From contig CM048746.1 of NCBI GenBank assembly GCA_026315105.1, forward strand, positions 146,736,730-146,800,729: 64,000 nt of DNA, in the 5' to 3' direction. The notes under the pieces are model-generated. The model saw nothing but the letters and a program-made list of their open reading frames with translations, was not told where the DNA came from and searched no databases. The stretch's first letter is position 1. Every line of letters begins with the position of its first letter. The position numbers were made by a program, and so were the translations under genes. Below are positions 63,804 through 64,000 of this stretch, piece by piece. This stretch comes from Locusta migratoria (lineage: Eukaryota; Arthropoda; Insecta; Orthoptera; Acrididae).

Positions 63804-64000
63804 ATGATTAAAGTGCCTCGGAATAGTCTATGTACGATTTCCCTCCACAACACAAACTTTATTCAGCTTTTTTGTTCCAAATTTTTATTTTTTACAGCCT
63901 GTCCTCTACTTCAGTCACTTTCCCTTCCAACTTATTTACGTGAGCACTTACCTGTTTTGAATTTACAATAGTTTTAAATTCTGCTAGCTCATTTGCTAGC

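Larger units (their letters stand above)
61960..64000 (-). mobile_element. Third Gypsy element: gag region (continues beyond the window)
   Basis: Minus-strand errantivirus-like gag from the window edge downwards. It is interrupted by a tRNA-type SINE (about 63628-63803), C and CT tracts (62736-62750, 62829-62861), a PLE end (62250-62400) and a MITE-like fragment (61850-61958). The tail 62186-61960 (TKGEYDRESNQHGLVELLSE...) is an open frame of the gag-protease junction type. No protease or RT is seen further down. Confidence 0.65.

Overview
This window looks like a piece of a very large, repeat-swollen insect genome, most likely an orthopteran of the Schistocerca (locust) type. That is inferred from the tRNA-derived SINEs, the CR1-like LINE whose 3' end is a run of TAGATG units, the many Penelope-like 3' ends with GT microsatellites and the abundance of decayed transposons; several of these match, from memory, repeats that are very common in Schistocerca. 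Nothing prokaryotic is present: no operons, no CRISPR array, no rRNA and no convincing functional tRNA gene. The only sequence that looks like a host protein gene is a single cyclophilin-like exon (10905-11179) with proper splice signals on both sides. Almost everything else recognisable is a mobile element, most of it broken.

Layout. 0.5-3 kb: a decayed Ty3/Gypsy pol. 3.1-7.0 kb: a minus-strand Penelope-like element (PLE) split by a 3.07 kb DNA element with roughly 740-bp inverted repeats. 7.7-9.6 kb: two PLE 3' halves head to head, each with a GIY-YIG domain. 9.7-16.1 kb: PLE ends, the cyclophilin exon, an inverted tRNA-SINE cluster, a pogo/Tigger-like element, a Tc1/mariner-like element and a Gypsy 5' end. 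17.1-21.3 kb: a PLE split inside its GIY-YIG domain by a 2.5 kb repeat. 22-28.2 kb: foldback repeats, including a near-perfect 137-bp-arm palindrome and a foldback carrying a nested mariner remnant. 29-35 kb: an LTR-like promoter region, then hAT, piggyBac and P-element-like relics. 35.5-42.3 kb: a full-length but mutated I-group LINE, proven by a 12-bp target duplication, with a SINE lying exactly in its YADD codons. 43.5-44.3 kb: another piggyBac relic. 44.3-48.9 kb: a CR1-like LINE (minus strand) with an SGNH-esterase ORF1 and duplicated 5' units. 49.4-59.2 kb: one provirus (minus strand, 1.2 kb LTRs, 4-bp target duplication, tRNA-Leu primer site, env remnant) containing an antisense 4.1 kb piece of a second Gypsy element. 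59.9-61.4 kb: a 23-bp TIR element. 62-64 kb: a third Gypsy gag, itself interrupted.

The genes do not form a pathway; the biology here is the stacking of elements. Order of events can be read in several places: SINE into LINE, mariner into foldback, unknown repeat into PLE, SINE into provirus. The most unusual structure is the 49.4-59.2 kb provirus, where a second retroelement starting close to its R region is fused antisense into the pol-env interval and ends in a short inverted copy of the first element's integrase. I did not find a convincing undescribed host system; the best candidates for something new are this chimera, the long-inverted-repeat element at 3.4-6.5 kb, and the repeat families at 18-20.5 kb and 22-24.4 kb. 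All identifications come from reading motifs by eye, and boundaries without a target duplication are approximate.
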